A DNA stretch of 64,000 nt from Microbispora sp. H13382 (GTDB lineage Bacteria > Actinomycetota > Actinomycetes > Streptosporangiales > Streptosporangiaceae): positions 186,001-250,000 of the forward strand of contig NZ_JABBXA010000008.1 of assembly GCF_014161445.1 (NCBI RefSeq), written 5' to 3'. The first letter of the stretch is position 1, and every line of letters starts with the position of its first letter. The notes under the pieces were generated by a model that was not told the origin of the DNA, did not search any database, and saw only the letters and a program-made list of their open reading frames with translations. This document shows positions 17,306 through 25,994 of this stretch, piece after piece. The position numbers and the translations under genes are program-made.

Positions 17306-17890
17306 ATGACACGCGTAGGAATCCTGCTGTTCGACCGGGTGGAGGAACTGGACGCGGTCGGTCCCTGGGAAGTCTTCGGCATGTGGGCGAAGCTGTGCCC
17401 GGAGGAGGCGGAGGTCGTCGCGTTCGCGCCGCGGGCGGGAGCCGTACGGGCGTCCAAGGGGCTGACCCTGTACGCCGACCGGTCGGCCGCCGACGTCGGC
17501 CATCTCGACGTCCTCGTGCATCCGGGCGGTGCCGGGACCCGCCCCCAGCTGGGGGACCCGGAACACCTCGAATGGGTGCGGAACCAGCGCGAACGCGTGC
17601 CCCTGATGACCAGCGTCTGCACCGGGTCGCTCGTCTTCGCCGCGGCCGGCCTGCTGGCGGGCCGCCCGGCGACCACACACTGGGGCGCCCTCGACCTGCT
17701 CGCCGACCTGGATCCGAGCATCGACGTCCGCCGCGACGAGCGCTTCGTCGACGACGGCGACGTCGTCACCTCGTCCGGAGTGTCGGCGGGCATCGACATG
17801 GCGCTCCACCTGGTGGCACGGCTCGCGGGAGTCGAGCGGGCCCGGGAGGTGCGCCGGCGCATGCAGTACGACCCCGCGCCGCCCGTGTAG
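17306..17890 (+). CDS. DJ-1/PfpI family protein (isonitrile-hydratase-like subgroup)
   Basis: Class I glutamine-amidotransferase-like protein of 194 residues. The nucleophile elbow is TSVCTGSLVFAAAGLLAG with Cys105, followed by RPATTHW, which is the pattern of the isonitrile hydratase/ThiJ-like subgroup. The N-terminal strand is VGILLFDRVEELDAVGPWEV, where the acidic residue that tunes the cysteine is expected. I chose the second ATG because AAGGA is eight bases before it; the earlier ATG lacks a site. Function in this subgroup ranges from isonitrile hydration to stress protection. Neighbours give no further clue. Confidence 0.87.
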   Translation: MTRVGILLFDRVEELDAVGPWEVFGMWAKLCPEEAEVVAFAPRAGAVRASKGLTLYADRSAADVGHLDVLVHPGGAGTRPQLGDPEHLEWVRNQRERVPLMTSVCTGSLVFAAAGLLAGRPATTHWGALDLLADLDPSIDVRRDERFVDDGDVVTSSGVSAGIDMALHLVARLAGVERAREVRRRMQYDPAPPV

Positions 17891-17924
17891 GGCCGGAGCT
17901 CCTCGACGCCGTCCCGGCGTGCGC

Positions 17925-19070
17925 TCACGGGCGCAGCAGCTGCCGCACCCGTGCGGCCTCCCGCGTGAGGTGGTCGCGCTCCGGCACGCTGGCGGCGGCA
18001 CGCGAGGCCTCGGCGTACAACTCGGCGGCGTGCTCGAGGTCGCCGGCGCGCTCGTGCAGGTATGCCCGCACCGCGACGTGACGGGGCACACCGGGATCCA
18101 CGGCGGCCAGCGCCGCCAGACCGGCCTGCGGTCCGTCGGCCTCCCCGACCGCCACCGCTCGGTTGAGCCGCACCACCGGGCTGCCGGTGAGGAGCAGCAG
18201 TTCGTCGTACCACTCCACGATCTGCACCCAGTCTGTCTCGGCGGCGCTGCGGGCGTCCGCGTGCAGGGCGGCGATCGCGGCCTGCGCCTGGTATTCGCCC
18301 AGCCGGTCGCGGGCCAGCGCGGCCTGCAGGATCGCCACCCCCTCGGTGATCAGGCCGGTGTCCCAGCGTGACCGGTCCTGCTCGGCGAGCGGCACCAGGC
18401 GACCTCCCGGGCCGGTGCGAGACGCGCGGCGCGCATGGTGCAGCAGCATGAGCGCGAGCAGCCCCGCCACCTCGGGCTCGTCGGTCAGGGCGGCGAGCTG
18501 GCGGGTGAGGCGGATCGCCTCGGCCGCCAGGTCGAGGTCTCCGCCATACCCCTCGTTGAAGACGAGGTAGAGCACGCGCAGCACCGTCCCGAGATCGCCG
18601 GGCTGGTCGAGCGGCAGCCCCGCGATCCGCCGCTTGGCCCGGCTGATCCGCTGCGCCATGGTGGCCTCGGGGACGAGGTGGGCCGCCGCGATCTGCCGTG
18701 TGGTCAGACCGCCGACCGCGCGCAGCGTCAGGGCGACGGCCGAGCTCTGCGGCAGGGTGGGGTGCGCGCACAGGAAGTAGAGCCGCAGCGTGTCGTCGGC
18801 GGCGGGCGCCGGGCCGGCGGGAGGCTCGGCCTCCACGGCGAGCTCCCGCCCCCGCCGCGACGCCTCGGCGCGCGCGGCGTCGAGAAACCTGCGCCACGCG
18901 ACCGCGACGAGCCACGCCTTCGGGTCGCGCGGCGGATCGTCCGGCCAGGTCTCCAGCGCCCGGATCAGGGCCTCCTGCACGGCGTCCTCGGCCGACGCGA
19001 AGTCCGCTCCGCGCCGGACGAGGACACCGATCACCGCGGGCACGAGCTCCCGCAGCAGCGACTCGTTCAC
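17925..19070 (-). CDS. ECF sigma factor of the ECF42 type with C-terminal TPR-like extension
   Basis: RNA polymerase sigma factor of 381 residues. Sigma-2 lies at about 10-75 (SAEDAVQEALIRALETWPDD, AWLVAVAWRRFLDAAR) and sigma-4 at about 115-170 (GGLTTRQIAAAHLVPEATMA, QRISRAKRRI). The remaining 200 residues are a conserved helical extension, including VFNEGYGGD and LLLTGSPVVRLNRAVA, as in the ECF42 group. Such factors lack a classical anti-sigma and pair with a DGPF/YCII protein, which is exactly the gene before it; the two overlap by four bases (GTGA). A promoter matching the ECF42 motif lies upstream of the pair, so it is probably autoregulated. Confidence 0.93.
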   Translation of the reverse strand: MNESLLRELVPAVIGVLVRRGADFASAEDAVQEALIRALETWPDDPPRDPKAWLVAVAWRRFLDAARAEASRRGRELAVEAEPPAGPAPAADDTLRLYFLCAHPTLPQSSAVALTLRAVGGLTTRQIAAAHLVPEATMAQRISRAKRRIAGLPLDQPGDLGTVLRVLYLVFNEGYGGDLDLAAEAIRLTRQLAALTDEPEVAGLLALMLLHHARRASRTGPGGRLVPLAEQDRSRWDTGLITEGVAILQAALARDRLGEYQAQAAIAALHADARSAAETDWVQIVEWYDELLLLTGSPVVRLNRAVAVGEADGPQAGLAALAAVDPGVPRHVAVRAYLHERAGDLEHAAELYAEASRAAASVPERDHLTREAARVRQLLRP

Positions 19071-19471
19071 TCGGTCACCCTGAGCGACTGGGTGAGGAAC
19101 GGCCGCACCTCCAGCCACTCGTGGATCGGCTTGCCGCCGGCGCCGGGAGCGGCGGACAACTCCCCGGCCAGCTGGACCGCGCGATCCCACGACTCCACGT
19201 CGATGATCATCCAGCCGGCGATGAGGTCCTTGGTCTCGGCGAACGGACCGTCGGTCACCGGCGGGCGCCCCTCGCCGTCGTACCGCACGAACGCGCCCTC
19301 GGGCGCCAGCGCCTGTTCGCCGACGAACTCGCCCGTCTCCTCCAGCCGGGCCGCGAAGTCGCGCATGTACTGCACGTGCGCGTCGACCTCCTCCGGCGTC
19401 CACTGGTCCATCGGCACGTCGTTCACCGAAGCCGGCGCGCCCCGGTAGTGCTTCAGCAGCAGGTACTTCAC
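19067..19471 (-). CDS. YCII/DGPF-domain protein, partner of ECF sigma factor
   Basis: Small cytoplasmic protein of 134 residues. The name-giving motif DGPFAETKDLIAGWMIIDV is intact, and MKYLLLKHYRG opens a ferredoxin-like YCII fold. DGPF proteins are found next to ECF42 sigma factors across actinobacteria and are thought to be part of the regulon; whether they sense a signal is unsettled. It is the first gene of the two-gene unit. A ribosome site (GGAGAGGGAGAA) precedes the ATG. Confidence 0.92.
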   Translation of the reverse strand: MKYLLLKHYRGAPASVNDVPMDQWTPEEVDAHVQYMRDFAARLEETGEFVGEQALAPEGAFVRYDGEGRPPVTDGPFAETKDLIAGWMIIDVESWDRAVQLAGELSAAPGAGGKPIHEWLEVRPFLTQSLRVTE

Positions 19472-19522
19472 GGTGGTTCTCCCTCTCCGTCGCGCGGCCC
19501 GTCATGGCCACTGTGTCCCTGG

Positions 19523-19549
19523 GACGGAGCCGGCACCACATTCTCGACA
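19523..19549 (-). promoter_or_regulatory. ECF42-type promoter
   Basis: Reading the minus strand, TGTCGA (complement of 19544-19549), a 17-base spacer, then CGTC (complement of 19523-19526). This matches the -35 TGTCGA and -10 CGA/TC motif reported for ECF42 targets, and lies about 50 bases before the DGPF gene. The match is read directly; regulation by the adjacent sigma factor is inferred. Confidence 0.65.
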
Positions 19550-19618
19550 CCCGGAAGCACGCCGACTTCCAGAATCTTCTTCTGGTCGTGGCGGGTGACG
19601 CGTGTGGCCGCGGCCGGC

Positions 19619-20623
19619 CTACCGGTCGAGGACGTGCAGGGCGCGGGAGGCGGTGCTGAGCACCTCCGGCCCGTCCTCGCCGCACACGACCACGTCGGCC
19701 ACCCGGGCGCCGAAGAGGTCGGGCAGGTAGACGGCGGGTTCCAGGCAGACGGCCATTCCGGCCGCGAACGTCTCCCCGGCCGCCAGCCAGGGCGCCTCGG
19801 CCGGGCTCAGCCCGATGCCCCGGCCCGTCCGTGCGGCGGTGTAGTCGCCGTAGCCGCTGCCGTCGACGACCTCGCGGGCGGCCGCATCGGCCTCGGCGCA
19901 CGCCACTCCGGGGCGTACGCGGTCGACGGCGGCTTCCTGGGCGGCGAGGACGACCGAGTACATGGCGTCGAAGTCCTCGGGCGGCTCCGCGACCGCGAAG
20001 ACCCGGGCGACCTCGGCGCAGTAGCCGTTCCAGCGTCCGCCGACCGAGACGAGCAGCGCGTCGCCCGGGTTGATCACCCGTTCGCACGGCCGGTGGCGCG
20101 CGTCGGCGGAGTGCTCGCCCGCGGCGACGAGAACGGAGGGCGCCCCTTCGCAGCCCGTCTCGGCGAGCATCGCCCGGAGCCTGCGGGCCATCGCCCGTTC
20201 GGTGGCGCCGAACCACGTGAGCTCGCGGGCGGCGAGCAGCACGGCGTCGGCCGCGGCGGCGGCCTGCCGCAGCGCGGCCACCTCGGCCGCGCGCTTGCGC
20301 AGGCGCAGCGGCGCCAGCACGACCGAGGCCAGCACGAGCTCCGCGCCGAGGCGCAGCGCGAACAGCTCGGCGGCGTGCATCTGGGGGTCCACGGCCACGC
20401 GGCGGGCCGCCGGCGGCACGAGAGCCGCGGCCCGCGCGGGATCGGCTGCCGGCGCGGGCGGCCCGTCGAGCGCCACCACGAGGTAGCCCTCCTCGCCGCC
20501 CGCCGCCGACAGCGGGTCCGCCCGCAGGTACCGGAAGTCCGGGGAGGGCCGCAGCACGAGGGCGTCGATGCCCGCACCGGCCATCCCGGCGCGTACGTCC
20601 TCCAGCACGAGCGGGTCGATCAT
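19619..20623 (-). CDS. M24 (pita-bread) peptidase-fold protein with degraded metal site
   Basis: Protein of 334 residues with an N-terminal creatinase-like domain (1-110) and a C-terminal pita-bread domain. It follows the Xaa-Pro aminopeptidase pattern closely, but the metal ligands have changed: first Asp is Ser193 (LLVSVGG), second Asp is Glu204 (GYCAEVAR), the GHGIG His is Arg268 (TGRGIG), the glutamate of LEPAVYLP (Glu295) remains, and the last Glu is Ala309 (RVAD). The flanking HE motif is AE. So it is unlikely to be a two-metal peptidase. It may be a metal-free hydrolase, as creatinase is, or a binding protein. The ATG overlaps the ATPase stop, so it belongs to the peptide importer operon. 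Confidence 0.85.
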   Translation of the reverse strand: MIDPLVLEDVRAGMAGAGIDALVLRPSPDFRYLRADPLSAAGGEEGYLVVALDGPPAPAADPARAAALVPPAARRVAVDPQMHAAELFALRLGAELVLASVVLAPLRLRKRAAEVAALRQAAAAADAVLLAARELTWFGATERAMARRLRAMLAETGCEGAPSVLVAAGEHSADARHRPCERVINPGDALLVSVGGRWNGYCAEVARVFAVAEPPEDFDAMYSVVLAAQEAAVDRVRPGVACAEADAAAREVVDGSGYGDYTAARTGRGIGLSPAEAPWLAAGETFAAGMAVCLEPAVYLPDLFGARVADVVVCGEDGPEVLSTASRALHVLDR

Positions 20624-21567
20624 GACAGGGTGGACGGCTCCGGCTGGTGCAGCCAGCAGGCCACCGGACCGAAGTCGGGTTCCCGCTCCCGGCACACGTC
20701 CATCGCGAACGGGCAGCGGGGATGGAACCGGCAGCCCGCCGGGGGATCGGCGGGGTCGGGCACGTCCCCGGGCAGCTCGGCGGGCAGCACTCCGGCGCCG
20801 TCGGGGGAGGGGATCGCGGCGAGCAGCGCCCGTGTGTACGGGTGCCGGGGGTCGGCCCACACCTCCGCGGTCGGCCCGGTCTCCACGACCTTGCCGAGGT
20901 ACATGACCGCGATCCGGTCGGCGATCAGCCGTACGACGGACAGGTCGTGGCTGATGAACAGCAGGCCCGCGCCGGACTCCACGGCGAGGTCGCGCATGAG
21001 CCGGGCCACCTGCGCCTGGGCGGAGGCGTCCAGGGCGGAGATCGGCTCGTCCCCGATCAGCAGCGACGGCCGGGCGGCGAGCGCCCGCGCGATGGCGACG
21101 CGCTGCCGCTGCCCGCCGGAGAACTCGTGCGGGTAACGGCCGGCGAACGCGCGCGGCAGCCCCACCCGTTCCAGCAGGTCGGCGGGGCTGGTCGCGGTGT
21201 CGCCGGCGGTGCGCAGCCCGTCGGCGATCTGCGTGCCCACGCGCCGGCGCGGGTTCAGCGAGGAGTACGGGTCCTGGAACACCATCTGCACGCCGCTGAG
21301 CGCCGGATCCCTGCGGCGCAGCCCGAGGGGCGTCACCGGGTGCCCGCCGACGAGGATCCGTCCCGAGGCGGTGCCGTGCAGTCCGCACACCGCCCGGGCC
21401 AGGGTGGACTTGCCGCACCCGGACTCGCCGACGAGGCCGACCACCTCACCGGCGGCGACGCGCAGGCTGGCCCCGGCCACCGCCCGCACGACCGGACGGC
21501 CCGGCGTCCGGTGCTCCACGACCAGGTCCTCCACGGACAGAAGGGGACCGGTCAGAGGCATGGTCAC
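20620..21567 (-). CDS. Peptide/nickel-type ABC transporter ATP-binding protein (DppF/OppF)
   Basis: Second ATPase (315 residues) of the oligopeptide-type importer. Walker A is GESGCGKST at 47-55, the Q-loop is VFQDPYSSLNPR, the signature is [15 protein letters not shown], Walker B is LLIGDEPISALD, and the switch is FISHDLSVV. The C-terminal oligopeptide_C extension with GCRFHPRCPFAMDVC is present; its four cysteines typically hold a cluster or metal. It overlaps genes on both sides by four bases. Confidence 0.93.
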   Translation of the reverse strand: MTMPLTGPLLSVEDLVVEHRTPGRPVVRAVAGASLRVAAGEVVGLVGESGCGKSTLARAVCGLHGTASGRILVGGHPVTPLGLRRRDPALSGVQMVFQDPYSSLNPRRRVGTQIADGLRTAGDTATSPADLLERVGLPRAFAGRYPHEFSGGQRQRVAIARALAARPSLLIGDEPISALDASAQAQVARLMRDLAVESGAGLLFISHDLSVVRLIADRIAVMYLGKVVETGPTAEVWADPRHPYTRALLAAIPSPDGAGVLPAELPGDVPDPADPPAGCRFHPRCPFAMDVCREREPDFGPVACWLHQPEPSTLS

Positions 21568-22352
21568 GGCGAGTTCTCCCCAGGCGGAACGGGCAGGGCG
21601 TCGAGCAGCGAACGGGTGTAGGGGTGGCGGGGCTCGCGCAGCACCTGGCCGCGCGTGCCGGTCTCCACGACCAGGCCGTCCTTCATCACGCTCACCTCGT
21701 CGGCGACCGCCGACATCACGCCGAGGTCGTGGGTGACGAGGAGGACGGCGAGGCCGAGGTCGTCGCAGAGGCCGCGCAGCAGGCGGAGGATCCCGGCCTG
21801 CACGGTCACGTCGAGCGCGGTCGTCGGCTCGTCGGCGATCAGCACCTCGGGCTCGCAGGCCAGCGCGACCGCGATGGCGATCCGCTGCCGCATCCCGCCG
21901 GAGAACTGGTGCGGGTAGCGCTTGAGCGCCTCCTCCGGGCCCGGGATGCGCACCTTGGCGAGCAGGCCGGCGGCCCGCTCCCGTGCCTCGTTCCTGCCGA
22001 GGCGCAGGTGGTGGCGCATGTGCTCGGTGAGCTGCCGCCCGACCGTCAGCATGGGATGCAGGCTGGTCGACGGGTCCTGGAAGACCATGGCGATCTTCGC
22101 GCCGCGCACCTCGTTGAGCTCGCGGGCCGGCATCTCCAGCAGGTCACGCCCGCCGAACTCGATCCGTCCCGAGCTGCGGGAGCCGTGGGGGAGCAGGCCG
22201 AGCACGGCGAGACCGGTCATGGTCTTGCCCGAGCCGCTCTCCCCGGCGAGACCGTGCACGCGGCCCGCCTCCAGGCTCAGGTCCACGCCGTGCAGGACGT
22301 CGTGGCCGCCGATCGACACCCGCAGCCCCTCGATCGTCAGCGCGGCGCTCAC
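21564..22352 (-). CDS. Peptide/nickel-type ABC transporter ATP-binding protein (DppD/OppD)
   Basis: First ATPase (262 residues) of the importer. Walker A is GESGSGKT at 37-44, the signature [15 protein letters not shown], Walker [14 protein letters not shown], and the switch VTHDLGVM. The GTG start overlaps the DppC stop (GTGA). Unlike its partner it ends soon after [13 protein letters not shown], so the cysteine-rich C-terminal extension of long OppD proteins is missing. That is common where the partner ATPase carries it. Confidence 0.92.
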   Translation of the reverse strand: MSAALTIEGLRVSIGGHDVLHGVDLSLEAGRVHGLAGESGSGKTMTGLAVLGLLPHGSRSSGRIEFGGRDLLEMPARELNEVRGAKIAMVFQDPSTSLHPMLTVGRQLTEHMRHHLRLGRNEARERAAGLLAKVRIPGPEEALKRYPHQFSGGMRQRIAIAVALACEPEVLIADEPTTALDVTVQAGILRLLRGLCDDLGLAVLLVTHDLGVMSAVADEVSVMKDGLVVETGTRGQVLREPRHPYTRSLLDALPVPPGENSP

Positions 22353-23224
22353 AGTGCACGCTCCTTGATGGCCCGGGCGGTACGTGGGTCGAGCGCGTCG
22401 CGCAGCGTGTCGCCGAGGAAGTTGAACGCGAGGACGACCGTCAGGATGGCCAGCCCGGGGAACGTCGCGACCCACCAGCTGTCGAAGACGTCCACCCCCG
22501 CGGCGACCATCGCGCCCCACTCGGGCGACGGCGGTTTGGCGCCGAGCCCGAGGAACGACAGGCCCGACAGCAGCAGCAGCGCGGTGCCGATGTCGAGGGT
22601 GGCGAGCACCAGGACCGGCCCGGTGACGTTCGGCAGCACGTCCACCCGCAGCGAGCGCCAGGCCGAGAAGCCCAGCAGCCGGCCGCTCAGCACGTACTCC
22701 CGCTCCCGCACGCCGAGCACGAGGCCGCGGGTGACCCGCGCGTACGCCGGCCAGGCGACGACGAGCACGGCGAGCACCGCGTTGCCGAGGCTCGCGCCGA
22801 GGGCGGCGGCCACGACCATCGCGAGGATGACGGTGGGGAAGGCGAACACGAGGTCGGCCAGGCGCATGATCGTCTCGTCCACCCACCGGCCGAAGTAGCC
22901 CGCGCAGGCGCCGAGCAGGCCGCCGATCAGCACCGACAGCACCACGAGCAGCAGCGTGAGCGGGATGGACACCCGGGCGCCGTACATGACCCGGCTGAGG
23001 ATGTCGCGGCCGAGCTGGTCGGTGCCGAGCCAGTGGCCAGGGCCGGGCGGCGCGAGCCGGGGCAGCTCCTGGGCCAGGGGGTCGTGCGGCGCGAGCACCG
23101 GCGCGGCCAGCGCGACCACGATCCAGGCCAGCGCGACGACGACGCCGACGACCGCCAGCGGCCGCCGCCACGCCTCGGGGAGCCGCCTCGCGCGGGTGCG
23201 CGCGAACAGGCCGGCGCGCTTCAC
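22349..23224 (-). CDS. Peptide/nickel-type ABC transporter permease (DppC)
   Basis: Membrane permease of 291 residues. The family N-terminal domain is seen in HDPLAQELPRLAPPGPGHWL followed by GTDQLGRDILSRVMYGARVS, a DppC/OppC hallmark. Several membrane segments follow, and the ABC-coupling loop is REREYVLSGRLLGFSAWRSL. The end LAFNFLGDTLRDALDPR is the usual DppC tail. The GTG overlaps the DppB stop. Confidence 0.93.
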   Translation of the reverse strand: MKRAGLFARTRARRLPEAWRRPLAVVGVVVALAWIVVALAAPVLAPHDPLAQELPRLAPPGPGHWLGTDQLGRDILSRVMYGARVSIPLTLLLVVLSVLIGGLLGACAGYFGRWVDETIMRLADLVFAFPTVILAMVVAAALGASLGNAVLAVLVVAWPAYARVTRGLVLGVREREYVLSGRLLGFSAWRSLRVDVLPNVTGPVLVLATLDIGTALLLLSGLSFLGLGAKPPSPEWGAMVAAGVDVFDSWWVATFPGLAILTVVLAFNFLGDTLRDALDPRTARAIKERAL

Positions 23225-24246
23225 GAGACCCTCACTCTCGGATCGACGACGCCGTACAGCACGTCGACGACCAGGTTGATGACGAGGTAGACCACGCCCA
23301 CCACGAGACCGACGCCCATGACGGCGGGCAGGTCGAGGGTGGTGGCGCTCTTGTAGGCGTACTGGCCGACCCCCGGCCAGGCGAAGACGGCCTCCACCAG
23401 CACGGTGCCGGACAGCAGGCTGCCGAACGCCAGACCGGCCACCGTGATGACGGGCACCAGCGCCGGGCGCAGGACGTACCGGAACAGCACCACGCGGCCG
23501 GGCAGGCCCTTGGCGCGGGCGGCGCGGACGTAGTCCTGCCCGAGCACCTCCAGCACGGCCGAGCGGGTGAACCGCGTCAGCAGGCCGATCGTGTAGAGGG
23601 CCAGCACGAGCGCCGGGGCGGCCAGGTGGCCGACGGCCGAGGAGAACACGTCCCACCGGCCCGACAGCAGGGCGTCGACCGTGTAGAGGCCGGTGACCTG
23701 CGGCGGCGGGGTCATCCCCGGGTCGATGCGGCCGCTGCCCGGAGTGATCTGGAGCCGGAAGAAGAACACGTAGAACGCCATCAGCGCGAGCCAGAAGGTC
23801 GGCACCGAGATGCCGACCAGGCTCAGCACCCGGAGCACGTGGTCCGCGAAACGGTCCCGGCGCAGCGCCGCGACCACCCCGAAGCCGACGCCGAGGACCA
23901 GTGAGACGACGATCGCGGCCCCGGCCAGCTCCAGCGTGGCCGGCACGGACTGGGCGAGGTCGTCCAGCACCGGGCGGTGACTCTGCTGGCTCGTCCCGAG
24001 GTCGCCGTGCAGCAGCCCGCCGAGGTGCGCGAGGTACTGCTGCGGCAGCGGCCGGTCGAGGCCGTGGTCGGCCCGCCACTGGGCCACGATCGCCGGGTCG
24101 CCGAGCGCCCGCTGGCCGAGGTTGGCGGCCACGGGGTCGCCCGGCACCAGGTTGGTCAGCACGAAGGTGACCAGCGTGATCCCCACCGCCAGCAGCAGCG
24201 CCGTGACGATCCGCCGGACCAGGAACCGGGCGAGCGGGCTGCGCAC
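23221..24246 (-). CDS. Peptide/nickel-type ABC transporter permease (DppB)
   Basis: Membrane permease of about 341 residues. It opens with FLVRRIVTALLLAVGITLVT and VLTNLVPGDPVAANLG, the DppB signature, and has the coupling loop GQDYVRAARAKGLPGRVVLF. I place the start at the GTG 22 bases after the binding-protein stop because this gives the normal family N-terminus. An in-frame ATG 48 bases upstream would overlap the binding-protein gene by 26 bases and add 16 unusual Ser/Arg-rich residues, but it cannot be excluded. Confidence 0.9.
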   Translation of the reverse strand: MRSPLARFLVRRIVTALLLAVGITLVTFVLTNLVPGDPVAANLGQRALGDPAIVAQWRADHGLDRPLPQQYLAHLGGLLHGDLGTSQQSHRPVLDDLAQSVPATLELAGAAIVVSLVLGVGFGVVAALRRDRFADHVLRVLSLVGISVPTFWLALMAFYVFFFRLQITPGSGRIDPGMTPPPQVTGLYTVDALLSGRWDVFSSAVGHLAAPALVLALYTIGLLTRFTRSAVLEVLGQDYVRAARAKGLPGRVVLFRYVLRPALVPVITVAGLAFGSLLSGTVLVEAVFAWPGVGQYAYKSATTLDLPAVMGVGLVVGVVYLVINLVVDVLYGVVDPRVRVS

Positions 24247-24268
24247 CGCCCGGTTCCCCGTACGCCGG

Positions 24269-25864
24269 CTACTTCGCGCCGAGGTCGGCGACATTGATCG
24301 TCCACACGGGGTGGTACTCCACGCCGGTGACGGAGGCCGCCGTCACGATGTTCTGCCCGGGCTGGATCAGCGGCATGAACGGACCGGTCGCGTTGAGCTT
24401 CTGCTGGAAGTCGGTGAACGCCTGCTTGCGGTCGTCGTCGGTCACCGCGGCGCCGGCCTTGTCGGCCGCGGCCTGGACGTCCTTGTCCGCGCCCGCCTTC
24501 CAGCCGGACCGCAGGCCGACCAGCTTGCCCGGGGCGAACGACAGGTAGTTGCTGGGGTCGGGGAAGTCCGGGCCCCAGTACCACAGGCCCAGCTCCTCCT
24601 TGCCGTTGCGGTAGTTGTCCAGGGCGGTGGTGACCGGCGCGGGGGCCAGCTCGACCGTGATGCCGACCTCCTTGAGGTTGGCCTGGATGCGCTCGGCCAG
24701 CGGCTGGAAGGACAGGCCGTTCACGGTCAGCTCGCTGGGGTACTCCAGCGTGACCTTGGGGTCGGCCACGCCGCTCGCCGCGAGCGCCGCCTTCGCGCCC
24801 TCGACGTCGCGGGCGGCCGCCTGGTCGGCGGGGAGCGCGCCGAGGAACATCGACGGGATGATGCCCGAGGCCTGCGTCGAGCCCTCGCCGGCCAGCTCCA
24901 GCAGGCCCTGGTAGTCGATGCCCTTGCGCAGCGCCTCGACGAACTTGGGGTTGGAGGTGACCTTGCTGACGCCCGGGTCCTGGTTGGCGAGCAGGAAGAA
25001 CACGTACGCCGAGGCGGTCCGCTTGACCTGCAGGCCGCCGGAGACGCCGGAAACCTGGTCGCCGGACAGGTTCAGCGCCACCTGGCTGTCGCCGCGCTGC
25101 ACGTTGAGCTTCTGCGTGGCCGACTCGACGTTGCGGATGACGACCTTGTCGTAGTACGGCTTCTTCGCGCCCCAGTACTTGGCGTTCGCCTTGAGCACGA
25201 CCTGGCTGCTCACGTTGAACGACTCGATGGTGTACGGTCCCGAGCCGGCCGAGGCGGAGTTCAGGTACTGCTCGGCCTTGTCGTTCGGGTCGTTCGTCGC
25301 GCCGTTCTCCTTGGCGACCTTCGAGTTGAGGATGCCGAGGGCCGGGTTCGGGAGGATGTACGGCAGCGCCGGGTTGGGGGTCTTCGACGTCAGCGTGATG
25401 GTCGTGTCGTCGGTCTTGGCGACCTCCACGCCGTCCAGCAGGAACGACGGCGTGCCCTTCATGTCGCGGACCCGCGTGAGGGAGAACACGACGTCGTCGG
25501 CCGTCACCGGGGAGCCGTCGGCGAACGTGGCGCCCTGCCGCAGCTTGAGCGTGAGCTCCTTGCCGTCGGGCGACAGCTCGTACGACTCGGCGAGCGACGG
25601 CACCGGCTTGGTGACGTCGGAGCCCTCGAACGTGAGAAGCGTGTCGTAGGTCGCCTTGTCGACGATCAGGCCGGTCGGCTCGTAGGTCCGCCCGGGGTCC
25701 GCCGTCTTGAGGTCGAACGAGGTGTCGATCACGAGCGTCTTGCCCGCGGCGCCGCTCTGGGTGCTGCTGGACGAGCCGCCGCCGGAGCAGGCCGCGAGGG
25801 CGAGGGCGCCGGTGAGCACAACCGGCAGCAGGCCGGCCCTCACCTGCCACGAACGGGTCGTCAT
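24269..25864 (-). CDS. Peptide-type ABC transporter substrate-binding lipoprotein (DppA-like)
   Basis: Family 5 solute-binding protein of 531 residues. A GGAGGA ribosome site is six bases before the ATG. The lipoprotein signal ends LALAAC (Cys26), followed by a Gly/Ser linker. Typical landmarks are VDKATYDTLLTFEG, LAESYELSPDGKELTLKLRQ, and GATFADGSPVTADDVVFSL. It is the first gene of the importer operon and divergent from the Lrp/AsnC regulator, which suggests amino-acid or peptide-responsive control. The ligand could be a peptide, an opine or a sugar acid; family 5 proteins are diverse. Confidence 0.93.
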   Translation of the reverse strand: MTTRSWQVRAGLLPVVLTGALALAACSGGGSSSSTQSGAAGKTLVIDTSFDLKTADPGRTYEPTGLIVDKATYDTLLTFEGSDVTKPVPSLAESYELSPDGKELTLKLRQGATFADGSPVTADDVVFSLTRVRDMKGTPSFLLDGVEVAKTDDTTITLTSKTPNPALPYILPNPALGILNSKVAKENGATNDPNDKAEQYLNSASAGSGPYTIESFNVSSQVVLKANAKYWGAKKPYYDKVVIRNVESATQKLNVQRGDSQVALNLSGDQVSGVSGGLQVKRTASAYVFFLLANQDPGVSKVTSNPKFVEALRKGIDYQGLLELAGEGSTQASGIIPSMFLGALPADQAAARDVEGAKAALAASGVADPKVTLEYPSELTVNGLSFQPLAERIQANLKEVGITVELAPAPVTTALDNYRNGKEELGLWYWGPDFPDPSNYLSFAPGKLVGLRSGWKAGADKDVQAAADKAGAAVTDDDRKQAFTDFQQKLNATGPFMPLIQPGQNIVTAASVTGVEYHPVWTINVADLGAK

Positions 25865-25883
25865 TATGTGTCCTCCGAAAACA

Positions 25884-25926
25884 GGCCAACTCGTGGCCGT
25901 ATGGACGTTTGGTCGCCGATCGTCCA
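25884..25926. promoter_or_regulatory. Two inverted repeats in the dpp/lrp divergent region
   Basis: GGCCA (25884-25888) and TGGCC (25894-25898) flank a five-base spacer, and TGGACG (25902-25907) and CGTCCA (25921-25926) flank a 13-base spacer. Both are perfect. They fill the 130-base gap between the importer operon and the Lrp/AsnC gene. Array-like spaced sites are usual for Lrp proteins, so these are candidate binding sites. Confidence 0.4.
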
Positions 25927-25994
25927 GGATTGTGCTGCAGAAAGTCCAGCTCATGAGGCCGAACCGAGACGAATCTCCCGTGGAGGAAGAACCA

